NCBI RefSeq assembly: GCF_009687865.1
Contig: NZ_BLAE01000010.1
Coordinates: 103,992 to 167,991, forward strand
From: Acrocarpospora macrocephala
GTDB taxonomy: Bacteria; Actinomycetota; Actinomycetes; Streptosporangiales; Streptosporangiaceae
Reading direction: 5' to 3'
DNA length: 64,000 nt
Part shown: one piece after another, positions 33,404-42,571 of the stretch
Position numbering within the stretch: the stretch's first letter is position 1
Layout of the letters: each line of letters begins with the position of its first letter
Position numbers and translations under genes: made by a program
Notes under the pieces: model-generated
Databases searched by the model: none
Told to the model about the DNA's origin: nothing
The model's input: the letters and a program-made list of their open reading frames with translations, nothing else

Positions 33404-34248
33404 GGGTGCTCCTGTCGTGCGGAAAGGGATAGGGGGAGGACGGCGCGGGAGAGGCGGACGACCCCGCCGACCGCGACGGCGGCGAAGGCCAGCCCCAGCG
33501 CGGCGATCGGCAGGGTCAGGCCGGGGGCCTCGCCGAGCAGGCCGATGCCGATGGTGACGGCGACCAGCGGGTCCACGACGGTGAGGGTCGCCACCGTGCT
33601 CTCGGGCGGACCGTCGGCGTAGGCGCGCTGCACGAGCCAGAAGCCGGCCAGGACCGTCGCCGCCAGACCGGCGAGCGTGCCGACCAGGGGCGCGCTGATG
33701 CCGTACGAGGCGAACTGCTCCGTCGCGGCCCGGATCAGCACGGAGGTGCAGCCATAGGCGGTGCCCCCGCCTATGCCCAGGACCAGGCACCGGGCCCGGC
33801 CCCTGAGCGGACGGGCGACCAGCAGGCAGGCGGCCACCACGGCGCAGACCAGCGCACCGGCCTGAATCTGCGCCGCCGTGGAGACCGGGCGGGGGACGGT
33901 GTTCAACGCGGCGAGCACCGCGAAGCCGCCCGTCCCGGCGAGGATCGCCGCCAGCGCGCGGCCGGTGTCCCACCGCAGCGGGGCGCGTCGCACCCGCAGC
34001 GCCCACACCACGCTGATCACGATCCCGAGCACCCCGGCCGGCTCGATCACGGTCACCGGAGCCAGCCGCAGCGCGTTGACCTGCAATACCGCCCCCGCCG
34101 CCAGCAGCGCAAGACCCGCCAGCCAGCGGGGCCGCCGCACCGCGGCCGCCAAGGACGCGCCACCCGCCGACGCGCCGTGCTGCAGCCAGGTCCCGGCCGT
34201 GAAGCAGCAGGCGTTCAGGACCGCCAGGCCGATGGCGAGCCAGGTCAC
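33274..34248 (-). CDS. EamA/DMT-type membrane transporter
   Basis: About 324 residues from the GTG at 34248, which overlaps the DUF998 stop (GTGA). It has eight to nine hydrophobic helices (LAIGLAVLNACCFTAG, VIEPAGVLGIVISVVWAL, TLTVVDPLVAVTIGIGLLG), as in drug/metabolite transporters or magnesium-transporter-like NIPA proteins. The last 43 residues lie in DNA that also codes for the glycosyltransferase and have no membrane character, so the useful protein may be shorter. Lipid or sugar translocation is possible in this context. Confidence 0.75.
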   Translation of the reverse strand: MTWLAIGLAVLNACCFTAGTWLQHGASAGGASLAAAVRRPRWLAGLALLAAGAVLQVNALRLAPVTVIEPAGVLGIVISVVWALRVRRAPLRWDTGRALAAILAGTGGFAVLAALNTVPRPVSTAAQIQAGALVCAVVAACLLVARPLRGRARCLVLGIGGGTAYGCTSVLIRAATEQFASYGISAPLVGTLAGLAATVLAGFWLVQRAYADGPPESTVATLTVVDPLVAVTIGIGLLGEAPGLTLPIAALGLAFAAVAVGGVVRLSRAVLPLSLSARQEHPCPAVPSGVSSSAPTPIRPTSTAPRTSPTAWPPDSPAEATTCT

Positions 34249-34901
34249 CTGCCCTCCCGGCTCGCCGGCACCACGCCGGCCAGCGTGAACAGCAGGCTCA
34301 TCTCCAGGGCGAGGGTGACCCGCTCGGCCAGCCCCAGCCAGCCGCCGATCTCCTGTACGGCCGGGGTCTGGGCCGGGGCCGTGGCGCACAGATGCGCGCA
34401 CATGAAAGCGAGGCAGCCCGCCACACTCGCCCAGGAGGTACGGCGCAGCGACCGCGCCGTCGCCTCCCAGCCGGGCCGTCGCCCCAGCCGCCGGGCGATC
34501 AGGAGTCCGGCGGCCGGGAGTGCCGCCACGGCTCCGCCCGCCGCGTACCGGTGCACCAGCCCGCCTATGGAGGGGACGCCCGGCGGATCGGTCCGGAAGA
34601 CCGCCGCGAGGGCCAGCCCGCCGCACCACGCGCCCAGCAGTGCGATCGCCGGCGCGCCGACCGGCAGCCTGGACCGTACGAGCCCGGCGACCAGCGCCGT
34701 CGATCCCATCGAGAGACAGGCCACGGTCCCGGCGAAGACCCGGTCCGCGCCCTCGTTCAGCGCGTAGTCGCTGAACACGTGCCGGACGGTGTCCACCTGC
34801 TTCGCCCAGCCGAGGTGCAGGGCGGCGGCGCCGACCAGCGACCCGGCCAGCCCGGCGTGCGCCGCGACCACGAGTTTTCGGGTGAGGGGAAAGCTGTCCA
34901 T
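34245..34901 (-). CDS. DUF998 family membrane protein
   Basis: 218 residues with six predicted helices and the family-typical pattern of an N-terminal helix, a loop with HVFSDYALNEGADRVF, a TDPPGVPSIGGLVHRYAAGGA loop and a final helix. DUF998 proteins are of unknown function. It is the first gene of a five-gene minus-strand operon (DUF998, EamA, GT4, response regulator, kinase), all joined by overlaps. Confidence 0.8.
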   Translation of the reverse strand: MDSFPLTRKLVVAAHAGLAGSLVGAAALHLGWAKQVDTVRHVFSDYALNEGADRVFAGTVACLSMGSTALVAGLVRSRLPVGAPAIALLGAWCGGLALAAVFRTDPPGVPSIGGLVHRYAAGGAVAALPAAGLLIARRLGRRPGWEATARSLRRTSWASVAGCLAFMCAHLCATAPAQTPAVQEIGGWLGLAERVTLALEMSLLFTLAGVVPASREGR

Positions 34902-34923
34902 GCCCCGACAGCGAACCGGGGCA
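34901..34923 (-). terminator. short GC hairpin between tetR and the DUF998 operon
   Basis: tgccccg (34901-34907) pairs with cggggca (34917-34923). It follows the tetR stop by about 50 bases on the minus strand and touches the DUF998 start, so it could be a weak terminator or an attenuating structure. Confidence 0.4.
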
Positions 34924-34974
34924 TCGTGTGGCGCGTACGACTTCGACCGTGAAGCTTCCGTGAAGCGGGCGCCG

Positions 34975-35598
34975 TCAACCGGCGGCCGTGAGGTAGCGGG
35001 TGAGCATGGCCACCAGCTCGTTCTCGAACCGGGGGATGTCGATGGGGTCGGGCGCGGCGATGAGCTGGTGCACGACCAGTTCGACGGTGCTGACGGTGAG
35101 CCGGGCGGCGGTCTCCGTGTCGCCGACCCGGACCTCGGGGTGGCGGTCGAGCAGCTCCCGCATGTAGGCGACGCGCTCCCGCTCGTGCCGGGAGATCTTG
35201 TCCAGCAGCGCGTGGGAGCGGGGCGCCTGTTCGACCATGACGCGCAGGAGCTGCGGGTCGTCGAGGTGGTTCTCGATCGCGGTCCGTACGTAGCGGCGGA
35301 CGATCTCCTCCAGCGAGCCGGGCAGCCCGTTCTCCTCCCGGCGCGCGAGATCGGCCATGCCGGCGTCGAGGTGCCGGGCCAGCAGCTCGACGAGGATCGC
35401 GTCCTTGTTCGGATAGTACTGGTACAGCGAGCCGATCGAGATCCGCGCCCGCTCGGCGATCCGGTTGGTGGTGCCGGCGGCGTAGCCGTGCTCGGCGAAA
35501 ACGTGAGCAGCGGCCGTGAGGATGCGCTGCCGGGTGAGCTCGGCCCGTACCTGGCGTGGCTGTTTACGTGGCTGAAGCCGCCGCTTGTCGGACGTCAT
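34975..35598 (-). CDS. TetR/AcrR family regulator
   Basis: 207 residues from the ATG at 35598 (GGGGGT before it; a longer in-frame start has no site). The N-terminal HTH is typical: ILTAAAHVFAEHGYAAGTTN, RIAERARISIGSLYQYYPNK. The rest is a helical ligand domain. It is divergent from the flavoprotein/reductase pair with a short AT-rich gap holding a direct repeat, so it probably represses that pair and itself. Confidence 0.9.
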   Translation of the reverse strand: MTSDKRRLQPRKQPRQVRAELTRQRILTAAAHVFAEHGYAAGTTNRIAERARISIGSLYQYYPNKDAILVELLARHLDAGMADLARREENGLPGSLEEIVRRYVRTAIENHLDDPQLLRVMVEQAPRSHALLDKISRHERERVAYMRELLDRHPEVRVGDTETAARLTVSTVELVVHQLIAAPDPIDIPRFENELVAMLTRYLTAAG

Positions 35599-35644
35599 GG
35601 CACCCCCTGGACGGCAGCACGAAAGCGAGTAGCGCACGAACTGA

Positions 35645-35661
35645 ATAATTGCTCATAATTG
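35645..35661. promoter_or_regulatory. AT-rich direct repeat, candidate TetR operator
   Basis: ATAATTG occurs at 35645-35651 and 35655-35661, a 10-bp period, within the divergent interval and in otherwise GC-rich DNA. The overlap with the only AT-rich, promoter-like stretch suits a repressor site. Confidence 0.5.
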
Positions 35662-35731
35662 TGCCATGACCTGCGCCGACGCGGCGCTCTTGATCGCGAA
35701 CGGCGATCCACCCCCAGAGAAGGAGTCCTTG

Positions 35732-36361
35732 ATGACGCATGCCCTCACGCGGCCCCGGCGGGTGCCGCAGGACGAGGTGCTCGCCCGGCTCGGGGAGCCC
35801 GAGCCCATGACCAAGGCCAAGATTTTCGACCGCGTCGACCAGCACTCCCGCCGCTTCATCGCCCACTCCCCCTTCCTGACGATGGCCACGGCGGACGCGG
35901 CGGGACGCGCCGACTGCTCGCCCCGCGGCGACTACCCGGGGTTCGTGAAGGTCCTCGACGACCGCACGCTCGCGATTCCCGACCGGCCCGGCAACAGGCT
36001 CGCCGACTCCTTCCGCAACCTCGCGGAGAACGACGGGATCGGGCTGCTGTTCCTCGTCCCCGGAGTGCGCGAGACGCTGCGGGTCAACGGCCGCGCCTAT
36101 CCCACGGACGAACCCGACGTGCTCGTACGGATGCAGACCGAGGCCAGGCAGCCGGCGCTGGCGCTCGTCGTCGAGGTGGCCGAGGTCTATCTGCACTGCG
36201 GCCGAGCGCTCATCCGCTCGAGGCTGTGGGATCCCGCGAGCCAGGCCCTCGCCGCGGAGATCCCGTCGGCGGGTGAGATCGCCATCGGCCAGCTCGGGCT
36301 CGACCTCGATCCGGAGCTCATCGACCGCAAGCTCGAAGCCGACTACCGCGAACTGTACTGA
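35732..36361 (+). CDS. pyridoxamine-phosphate-oxidase-like FMN protein
   Basis: The ATG at 35732 follows GAGAAGGAG. The 209-residue product has the split-barrel pattern of the MSMEG_1061/DR2398 group: SPFLTMATADAAGRADCSPRGDYPGFV (FMN-phosphate region), IPDRPGNRLADSFRNL, IGLLFLVPGVRETLRVNGRA, CGRALIRSRLW. Such proteins bind FMN or F420 and often reduce or sequester small molecules. Only 17 bases separate it from the reductase gene, which may supply electrons. Confidence 0.85.
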   Translation: MTHALTRPRRVPQDEVLARLGEPEPMTKAKIFDRVDQHSRRFIAHSPFLTMATADAAGRADCSPRGDYPGFVKVLDDRTLAIPDRPGNRLADSFRNLAENDGIGLLFLVPGVRETLRVNGRAYPTDEPDVLVRMQTEARQPALALVVEVAEVYLHCGRALIRSRLWDPASQALAAEIPSAGEIAIGQLGLDLDPELIDRKLEADYRELY

Positions 36362-36378
36362 CCCAAGGTGATCTTCCG

Positions 36379-37284
36379 ATGCAACTGACGATTCTCGACC
36401 GCGTGGACCGGGTCGCCGACGGCGTCCTCTCCCTCGTCCTGCGGGGCGCCGGCCCGCTGGCGCCATGGGAGCCGGGCGCGCACGTCGATCTGGCGCTGCC
36501 GAACTGGCTGACCCGGCAGTACTCGCTGTACGGGGACCCGGCCGACCGGGAGCGTTACCGCATCGCGGTACGCCACGAGCCGCTGAGCCGGGGAGGCTCG
36601 GAGTACGTCCACCTGTTCCTGCGCCGGGGCCGGACCCTGGAAGTCTCCTCGCCGCGCAACAACTTCCCGCTGCTGGCCGCGCGGGAGTATCTCTTCCTCG
36701 CCGGCGGGATCGGCATCACCCCCATCCTGCCGATGCTGCGGGCCGCCACCCGGGCGGGGGCCACGGCGAGGCTGGTGTACGCCGGGAGGTCGGCCGCGAC
36801 CATGCCGTTCACCGACGACCTGCGCTCCTCCTACGGCGACCGGGTATCCATCCTCGCCGAGGACGAACAGGGCAGGCCCGACCTCGCCGCTCTGGCGGCC
36901 GGCCTGAGCCCCCGCGCGCTGGTGTACTGCTGCGGCCCCGCGCCGATGCTCGCCGCGGCCGAGGCCGCCTTCCCCGCCGAACGCCTGCACATCGAACGTT
37001 TCCGCCCAACGGCCAGGACGTTCCCGCCCAACACCGCCTTCGAGGTGGTATGCGCCCGCTCGGGCCAGACGGTTCACGTCTCCCCGGAGGAGTCGATGCT
37101 GACCGCCCTGACGCACGCCGGGCACCCCGTGCCCTCCGGCTGCCGCGAAGGCGTGTGCGGAAGCTGCGAGCTCACCGTCCTCGACGGCGAACCCGAGCAC
37201 CGCGACGACATCGGCGCCCCAGCGAACCGCATGTACGCCTGCGTGTCCCGGGCACGCTCACCCCGCCTCGTGGTGAACCTCTGA
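36379..37284 (+). CDS. VanB-type oxygenase reductase (FMN/NAD + [2Fe-2S])
   Basis: 301 residues. Flavin domain with RQYSL at 46-50, NAD domain with GGIGITP at 109-115 and YCCGP, then a C-terminal plant-type [2Fe-2S] domain with C255, C260, C263 and C288 (CREGVCGSC). This layout is that of class IA oxygenase reductases such as VanB and PDR, which pass electrons from NADH to a Rieske oxygenase. No oxygenase lies beside it; the nearest one is 14 kb away in the catabolic island, so the partner is uncertain. Confidence 0.92.
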   Translation: MQLTILDRVDRVADGVLSLVLRGAGPLAPWEPGAHVDLALPNWLTRQYSLYGDPADRERYRIAVRHEPLSRGGSEYVHLFLRRGRTLEVSSPRNNFPLLAAREYLFLAGGIGITPILPMLRAATRAGATARLVYAGRSAATMPFTDDLRSSYGDRVSILAEDEQGRPDLAALAAGLSPRALVYCCGPAPMLAAAEAAFPAERLHIERFRPTARTFPPNTAFEVVCARSGQTVHVSPEESMLTALTHAGHPVPSGCREGVCGSCELTVLDGEPEHRDDIGAPANRMYACVSRARSPRLVVNL

Positions 37285-37335
37285 GGACTTGCTGCCCAAG
37301 GTGCGCATGCAGTACGACGAGCCCGGTCGTCAGCG

Positions 37336-38430
37336 TCAGTTGGTGTCTGTCGCGGCCAGCACCGACAGGGTCCGGCCGTCCGGGGTGACGACGGCCAGCC
37401 CGATGTCCCACGCGATCCTCTTGAACCATCCCGAGTCCGCCCCGAAGGTGAACCAGGCGCACTGCCCAGCCCGCTCCTCGACCTCGGCGGCGGTCGCGCC
37501 CTCCAGGGCGGCGCAGAGGCCGGCGAGGGAACGCCACGCGGCCAGCCGCCCGTAGGCGCCCCGGAGCCCGGAGTTGCGGGCGCCTCCGGTTGACGCGGCG
37601 GAAAAGAGCAGCCGCCAGGCACGGTCGGGCCTACCTGGGACGATCGTCGCGGGTTTCCCCTCCAGGCAGGCCAGCCCCAGTTCGGCGAACCCGCCGAGTG
37701 ACCCTGCCAGGGTGTACGTCCGCGCCTCGACGCGGCCGTTGGACTCCTCGGCCCAGTTGGCCACGGCGGCGGCGATCAGCGTGGCGGCCGCGTCCGTGGT
37801 CGTCTCCGTGACCTGCGTGGCCGCCTCGGATGGGACGCCCGTCTCGCCGGGGATCCCCGACCAATACGGGACGCTCCCGCCCCGGACACTGTACTGAGGC
37901 AGGGCCGGGTCCCCCTCGACGGCGCACAGGGTCAGCGGCAGCCACGACAGCGGGTGGGACCGCCAGTCCGGCGAGGCCAGCCAGCCACGCACCCCGGGAA
38001 TCTCCTCGACCGCCACCTTCCGAAGCACCAGCTCCTGAACCAGGCAGGCACGCAGATCGGCCGGGACGTCACGGCCGGTGAAGGCGACCGCCAGCTCCGC
38101 CGCCGGATGGCAGGCCGCCAGCAGCTCCATCCCGTGGTGCGCCAGCTTCGGAGCGTTCGTCTGATACGCCGAAACCAGCCGCAACGTCTGGGTTACCGCC
38201 TCCACGCCGGGCGCGAATGCCAGTAGCCGCAACAGACGGTGGCGCACAAGCCGTACCTGCCACGCCCGGGATTCGTCCGGCCCGGCGAGGGCAATCCCGA
38301 GGTCCGCGACGAAAGCGGCGTCCCCCCGGGCGAGCCGTTCCTCAGCCGCTGCCCACACGCCGGCGACCTTTGTCATGGCCGGTAACGCGGCGACAATCTC
38401 CTGGATCTCGTCGGTCACCTCACCGAGCAT
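37336..38430 (-). CDS. DUF6183-like protein, 364 aa
   Basis: A soluble, helical protein with the stretch RAWRLLFSAASTGGARNSGL and RGAYGRLAAWRSLAGLCAAL, which I associate with the DUF6183 family of actinomycetes. No catalytic motif is evident. It converges on the reductase gene and is monocistronic. Family recall is moderately sure, function unknown. Confidence 0.6.
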   Translation of the reverse strand: MLGEVTDEIQEIVAALPAMTKVAGVWAAAEERLARGDAAFVADLGIALAGPDESRAWQVRLVRHRLLRLLAFAPGVEAVTQTLRLVSAYQTNAPKLAHHGMELLAACHPAAELAVAFTGRDVPADLRACLVQELVLRKVAVEEIPGVRGWLASPDWRSHPLSWLPLTLCAVEGDPALPQYSVRGGSVPYWSGIPGETGVPSEAATQVTETTTDAAATLIAAAVANWAEESNGRVEARTYTLAGSLGGFAELGLACLEGKPATIVPGRPDRAWRLLFSAASTGGARNSGLRGAYGRLAAWRSLAGLCAALEGATAAEVEERAGQCAWFTFGADSGWFKRIAWDIGLAVVTPDGRTLSVLAATDTN

Positions 38431-38612
38431 AGGCGTACCGAACGCACCTACCGGGCGAACCTGAAAGCATGATCACCACGATTCTGGCCAGCATCGCGCT
38501 GCAGATTCGAAGTGATCATCTTCTGACGGGAAGGGCGCTTTTCCGTGCCCGGGACCGTCACGTTTCGGAACGGGCATCTGAGGATGAGGCCGACGGCGGT
38601 ACTACGCACGGC

Positions 38613-38651
38613 GGGCGGCGGAGGGCGCGAGATGCGCTTCCTCCGCCGCCC
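38613..38651 (-). terminator. strong hairpin after the DUF1593 gene
   Basis: gggcggcggagg (38613-38624) and cctccgccgccc (38640-38651) are perfectly complementary, with an inner gcgc/gcgc pair in the loop. It lies 18 bases past the minus-strand stop at 38669. Confidence 0.8.
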
Positions 38652-38668
38652 TAGGGGGTATCGGGTGC

Positions 38669-40237
38669 TCAGCTCTTCACGGTCAGTACGACACGCTGGT
38701 AGGAGGTGAGGGCGGGAGAACCGTTGTCCGTGCTCTGCAGGACCAGGTGGATGGTCTGGCCGGGCGCCGCGTCGTCGGGGACGCGGAACTGTACCTTGGC
38801 GAGGTCCCGGCCGGGCGAGCTCTGGGTGAGCGAGACGGTGCCGGGGTAGGTGTCCGCGTCGGTGTACTGCCACCACTTACTGGTGACGTCGTCTCGATCG
38901 GGATCCGTGGCGTGGCCGACGAGTGTGACCACCTGGCCCCGGCGGACGTCACGGTCTGGCTGTCCGCTCACCTTGACGCTGGGCCGGTGGTTCGCGGCGG
39001 AATATCTCGGGGTGACGGTCCACTTCATCCGGGCGGCGAAGTCCTCCTGAGCCGCGCCGAACCAGCGGGCCGAGGCGTAGTCGGATGAAGAGGTTCCGCT
39101 GGGGTCGACGTCGGGACCGCTCCGGCCGCCCCAGCCGCCGTAGCTCGCGTCGACGTAGCCGCGCAGTCCGTTGTCGAGCAGGTTCATGAAGATCGATGTG
39201 TCTCCTTCGGAGATCCACGATCCCTTCTCCTGTGGCGGAGTCCACACGATGTATCCCATCGCCCGGAGTTCCGCGGTCGTCAGGCCGGAGAAGCCGAAGT
39301 AGTCGAAGATGTCGCCGGGCACCATCTGCTTTCCGTCGCCCCAGACGCGGTAGAACGCGCCGAACGGTCCCACATCCGACACGTTGGCTTTCGTCCACGC
39401 CGAGGACAGATACTTGCCGTCCTCGGGCCGTACGGCATTGCGCGCGCCGTAGCCCCAGATCCTGGTGGACATCTGGCGGAACTCGATGTCCGGCCAGTTG
39501 GGCTTGATGTAGTTGGCGTAGGTGTTGTCCTGGTCGCCGAACGACTGGATGATCGCCTTCTGCGACACCTTCTGGTAAATGGCGGGCCACTGGGGCGTGT
39601 TCTCGTACTGGTCCTTGATGGACTTCAGTGCCCGGGCGATCGTGCTCTGACCGGCGCCGGTGAGCAGGTAGACAGGCCCGGGCCGGTTGTCCAGCAGCGC
39701 TCGCCTGACCAGGTCGGATCCGGGGGAATCCGTGGAGATGTCGCCGTCGAACTGGATGTTGCCGTTGAGGATTCTCGACGTCAGCTCTCGCGGGTCGGGG
39801 TATCCGTCGGCGTGCTTCCGCAGATTCGGGTACACCTGCTGGTAGATGTCGACCGCATCGTGAATGAAGCGTTCGCCGGGACTCCAGCGCCACGAAGTGC
39901 ACGGGCAGAGGTTCAGTCCGAACCTGGTGTACTCCCGCCCCGGCACGAACCATTTCGTGCCATTGCCGTCGCCGGCCCAGTGCACGCCGCTGCTGGAATA
40001 TATCAGCGCTTCGGTGCTGAACTCGTTGCTGTAGAGCAGGTAGCGGATAAGCGTGTTCTGGTCATCCAGTTCGGGGTCGTGCATAAGGATGACGCGCGGC
40101 TTGTCGTTGACCGGCCTTCCGGCACCGTCCGCCGAGGCGGGAGCGGCGGGCGTCATGCTGCACAGAACGGCGGCGGCCAGGCCCGGGATCGCCGCCCGCC
40201 TCAGGGCGGCGCGCAGCGATGATGCGGCTTTCTTCAT
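38669..40237 (-). CDS. secreted DUF1593 (nucleoside-hydrolase-like) protein
   Basis: 522 residues. A signal peptide (about 1-36, ending ASA) is followed by the nucleoside-hydrolase-like domain of the Sde182/DUF1593 family (PRVILMHDPELDDQNTLIRYLLYSNEF with its acidic metal-site run, LLTGAGQSTIARAL) and a C-terminal Ig-like domain from about residue 425 (HRPSVKVSGQPDRDVRRGQV). Members bind or act on plant polysaccharides and nucleoside-like substrates; the exact activity is unknown. It is monocistronic. Confidence 0.85.
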   Translation of the reverse strand: MKKAASSLRAALRRAAIPGLAAAVLCSMTPAAPASADGAGRPVNDKPRVILMHDPELDDQNTLIRYLLYSNEFSTEALIYSSSGVHWAGDGNGTKWFVPGREYTRFGLNLCPCTSWRWSPGERFIHDAVDIYQQVYPNLRKHADGYPDPRELTSRILNGNIQFDGDISTDSPGSDLVRRALLDNRPGPVYLLTGAGQSTIARALKSIKDQYENTPQWPAIYQKVSQKAIIQSFGDQDNTYANYIKPNWPDIEFRQMSTRIWGYGARNAVRPEDGKYLSSAWTKANVSDVGPFGAFYRVWGDGKQMVPGDIFDYFGFSGLTTAELRAMGYIVWTPPQEKGSWISEGDTSIFMNLLDNGLRGYVDASYGGWGGRSGPDVDPSGTSSSDYASARWFGAAQEDFAARMKWTVTPRYSAANHRPSVKVSGQPDRDVRRGQVVTLVGHATDPDRDDVTSKWWQYTDADTYPGTVSLTQSSPGRDLAKVQFRVPDDAAPGQTIHLVLQSTDNGSPALTSYQRVVLTVKS

Positions 40238-40799
40238 TTGTGCGTCTTTCTTTGCAGGGGGTGCTGTTACTGAGAATGAGTTTGCTGGAATTCGTGAGCG
40301 GAGGAAGGCTGCGGGAAGTCGGCAGCGTTTCTCCGGCTCCCGTCGATCTGCACGGCTAACGGAAACCGAAGGCCAGTAGTGAATTTTTATTCATGCCTGG
40401 TGGTTTATTCAGTAACCTGAAATTAACGTGCCGCCCCAAAGTTGTCAACGGCATCGAAGCGGCGCCGCGGACCTCCGGCCCCGGCTGCCGGTAGGCCGCC
40501 GAGTTTCCAGCCGGTGATCAGTGTGCGGCGGCGCGGAGGGGTCGACGCGATCTGCTCTGGCGTCGCGTGCCAGGGCGTCCCGTGACCGGGCAGACCCAGG
40601 ATGCGCGGATCTCGGCGAGGCGGCGCAGCGCGACTCGTGCGTTCCAGATGAGCCCATCTAGCGGCCAGAACTCCTCCGGGCCTGCTCGTCGGTGACGGCC
40701 ACGTGGCCGGGGAGTGGATCCCGACCGGCAGCGGGTGTCGGCCTCAAGGCCTGAAGATTGAGGTCGCTAAGGGGCCTTGTTGCCTGACCGGCCTACGGT
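40238..40799. other. intergenic stretch without a supportable gene
   Basis: About 560 bases. The first 200 are AT-richer (attttattcatgcctggtgg, tttattcagtaacctgaaat), probably promoter DNA for the secreted DUF1593 gene. The rest has short open frames only, none with a ribosome site or recognisable product. Confidence 0.6.
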
Positions 40800-40830
40800 T
40801 AACGTGACGTTACCAAGATTCTAGAAATGT
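40800..40830 (+). promoter_or_regulatory. stacked palindromes before the KstD-like gene
   Basis: TAACGT-G-ACGTTA (40800-40812) is followed by the palindrome TTCTAGAA (40819-40826), ending 24 bases before the start codon. The second half matches the TTCTAGAA core of the site before the Rieske operon (51086-51109). Confidence 0.55.
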
Positions 40831-40849
40831 CAATGCAAGCGGGTGGGCC

Positions 40850-42556
40850 ATGGATTCCACAACTGAGTCATTCGACCTCGTCATCGTCGGAAGCGGTGGA
40901 GGAGGGTTGACCGCGGCTTTGGCAGCGGCTGAAGCGGGACTCAAGCCGGTGGTCCTGGAAAAGCGGGAGGTTGTCGGAGGCTCGACATCGATGTCGGGGG
41001 GCGTCATCTGGATGCCGAACAATCCCTTGATGCGGGCCGCGGGTGTGCCGGACTCGTACGAGGCGGGACTGACCTACCTCCAGTCCGTGGTCGGGGAGCC
41101 GGACGACGCCTCGTCGCTGGAACGGCGGAAAGCGTTCCTCGCTCAAGGGCCCGCGATGATCTCGTTTATCCAGCGCAAGGGCGTCAAGCTCACCCGCTGC
41201 GAGGGCTACAGCGACTACTACGACAACCGCAAGGGCGGACACGCCCGCGGACGCTCGATCGAGGGGATCCCTTGGGACGGCAAGCAGCTCGGTGAATGGC
41301 ACAGCAGGATCAACCCGGGCATGGGTCGCAACCTCGATCTGGCGGTCATGACCAACGAGGTGCGGAACCTTCCCGCCGCGTTCCGTTCGGGTCGCTCGTT
41401 CCGAGCCGCGGCTCGCGTGGTGTTACGCACGAAGATCAGCAGGTTACTCGGCAAGGACCTGCTCACCAACGGCATGTCGCTGGTCGGCCAATTGACCAAA
41501 GCCTGCGTCGATGCGGGCATCCCGATCTGGCTGAACACAGAGGTGCGGGAGCTCGTGGTCTCCGAGAGCCGGGTCGTCGGCGTACGGGCCGAGCGTGACG
41601 GTGTGCCCACGGTCGTGACCGGCACCGGCGGGGTCCTGCTCGTGGCGGGTGGCTTTGAGCGCAACGGCGAGATGCGGCTCAGGTACAACGCGGAGACGCA
41701 GCCGAACGACGGTGAGCGAACCATGGGCAACCCGGGCAACACCGGCACGGTCTTGCAGGCCGCCATCGCGCTCGGGGCGAAGGTGGACTACATGGACGAG
41801 GCGGTCTGGAGCCCCGCCCCCCGGCGAGAGATCGCCATCTCGAACCTCACCACCGCCCGGCAGTTCCCCCACACGATCTTCGTGAACAAGTCGGGCCGGC
41901 GCTTCGTCAACGAGTCGAACTCCTACATCGAGGTGGTGAAGGCGATGTACGCGAACGATGCCGTGCCCGCCTGGCTCATCTTCGACGACGCGTTCCGGCG
42001 CAAGTACCCGTGGGGACGAGGCATGCCCAAGATCCGCAACCTCGCCTCGGTGCTTCCCGGCCGGCTGCCGGAGGAGTGGTTGTCCCAAGGCTGGATCAAG
42101 CGGGCCGACACAGTGGAAGAGCTCGCCCGGCTGATCGGCGTCGACCCGCGGACACTGGCCACCACCGTCGCGAACTTCAACGAGTACGCCGCCCGGGGGC
42201 AGGACCCGGAGTTCAACCGTGGCGTGTCACAGTACAACAAGGCGTTGGGAGACCCCGGGAACAAGCCGAACCCGGCCGTCGGCACGCTCGCCGAGCCGCC
42301 GTTCTACGCCACGGAGATCTTCGCCGCCGATGTGGGGACGATAGGCGGCGTCCTCACGAATCAGTACGCCCAGGTACTGGACCAGCAGCTCGAGCCGATC
42401 GCCGGCCTGTACGCCGCGGGCAACATGGCCGCGACGGTCGTCGGGCGGACCTACCCCGGGGCCGGCGCGAGCATCGCCCACACGATGACCTTCGGCTACA
42501 TAGCCGCCCACCACGTGGCTGACCTGCGGATGCAGGGCCGAGTCCCGGCGTCCTGA
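40850..42556 (+). CDS. FAD-dependent 3-ketosteroid-dehydrogenase-like oxidoreductase
   Basis: 568 residues. N-terminal FAD motif VIVGSGGGGLTAALAAAEAG (GSGGGG at 14-19), then VGGSTSMSGGVIWMPNNPLM, characteristic of KstD/fumarate-reductase flavoproteins, and the C-terminal FAD segment YAAGNMAATVVGRTYPGAGASI. It should insert a double bond next to a carbonyl in a cyclic ketone, or reduce one. Family members also act on non-steroid rings, and no other steroid genes are present, so the substrate stays open. It lies in the catabolic island and is followed after 15 bases by an MDR reductase. Confidence 0.85.
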   Translation: MDSTTESFDLVIVGSGGGGLTAALAAAEAGLKPVVLEKREVVGGSTSMSGGVIWMPNNPLMRAAGVPDSYEAGLTYLQSVVGEPDDASSLERRKAFLAQGPAMISFIQRKGVKLTRCEGYSDYYDNRKGGHARGRSIEGIPWDGKQLGEWHSRINPGMGRNLDLAVMTNEVRNLPAAFRSGRSFRAAARVVLRTKISRLLGKDLLTNGMSLVGQLTKACVDAGIPIWLNTEVRELVVSESRVVGVRAERDGVPTVVTGTGGVLLVAGGFERNGEMRLRYNAETQPNDGERTMGNPGNTGTVLQAAIALGAKVDYMDEAVWSPAPRREIAISNLTTARQFPHTIFVNKSGRRFVNESNSYIEVVKAMYANDAVPAWLIFDDAFRRKYPWGRGMPKIRNLASVLPGRLPEEWLSQGWIKRADTVEELARLIGVDPRTLATTVANFNEYAARGQDPEFNRGVSQYNKALGDPGNKPNPAVGTLAEPPFYATEIFAADVGTIGGVLTNQYAQVLDQQLEPIAGLYAAGNMAATVVGRTYPGAGASIAHTMTFGYIAAHHVADLRMQGRVPAS

Positions 42557-42571
42557 CGGGAGGGCGTACGG

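Noticed and set aside
40445-40657. 70-codon minus-strand open frame in the intergenic region
   Set aside because: No ribosome site and no recognisable motif; composition does not set it apart from neighbouring non-coding DNA.
40850-42556. Evidence for a full steroid-degradation cluster
   Set aside because: Only the KstD-like flavoprotein points that way; KshA/KshB, HsaC and Mce genes are not seen and the Rieske protein cannot be assigned to KshA by eye.
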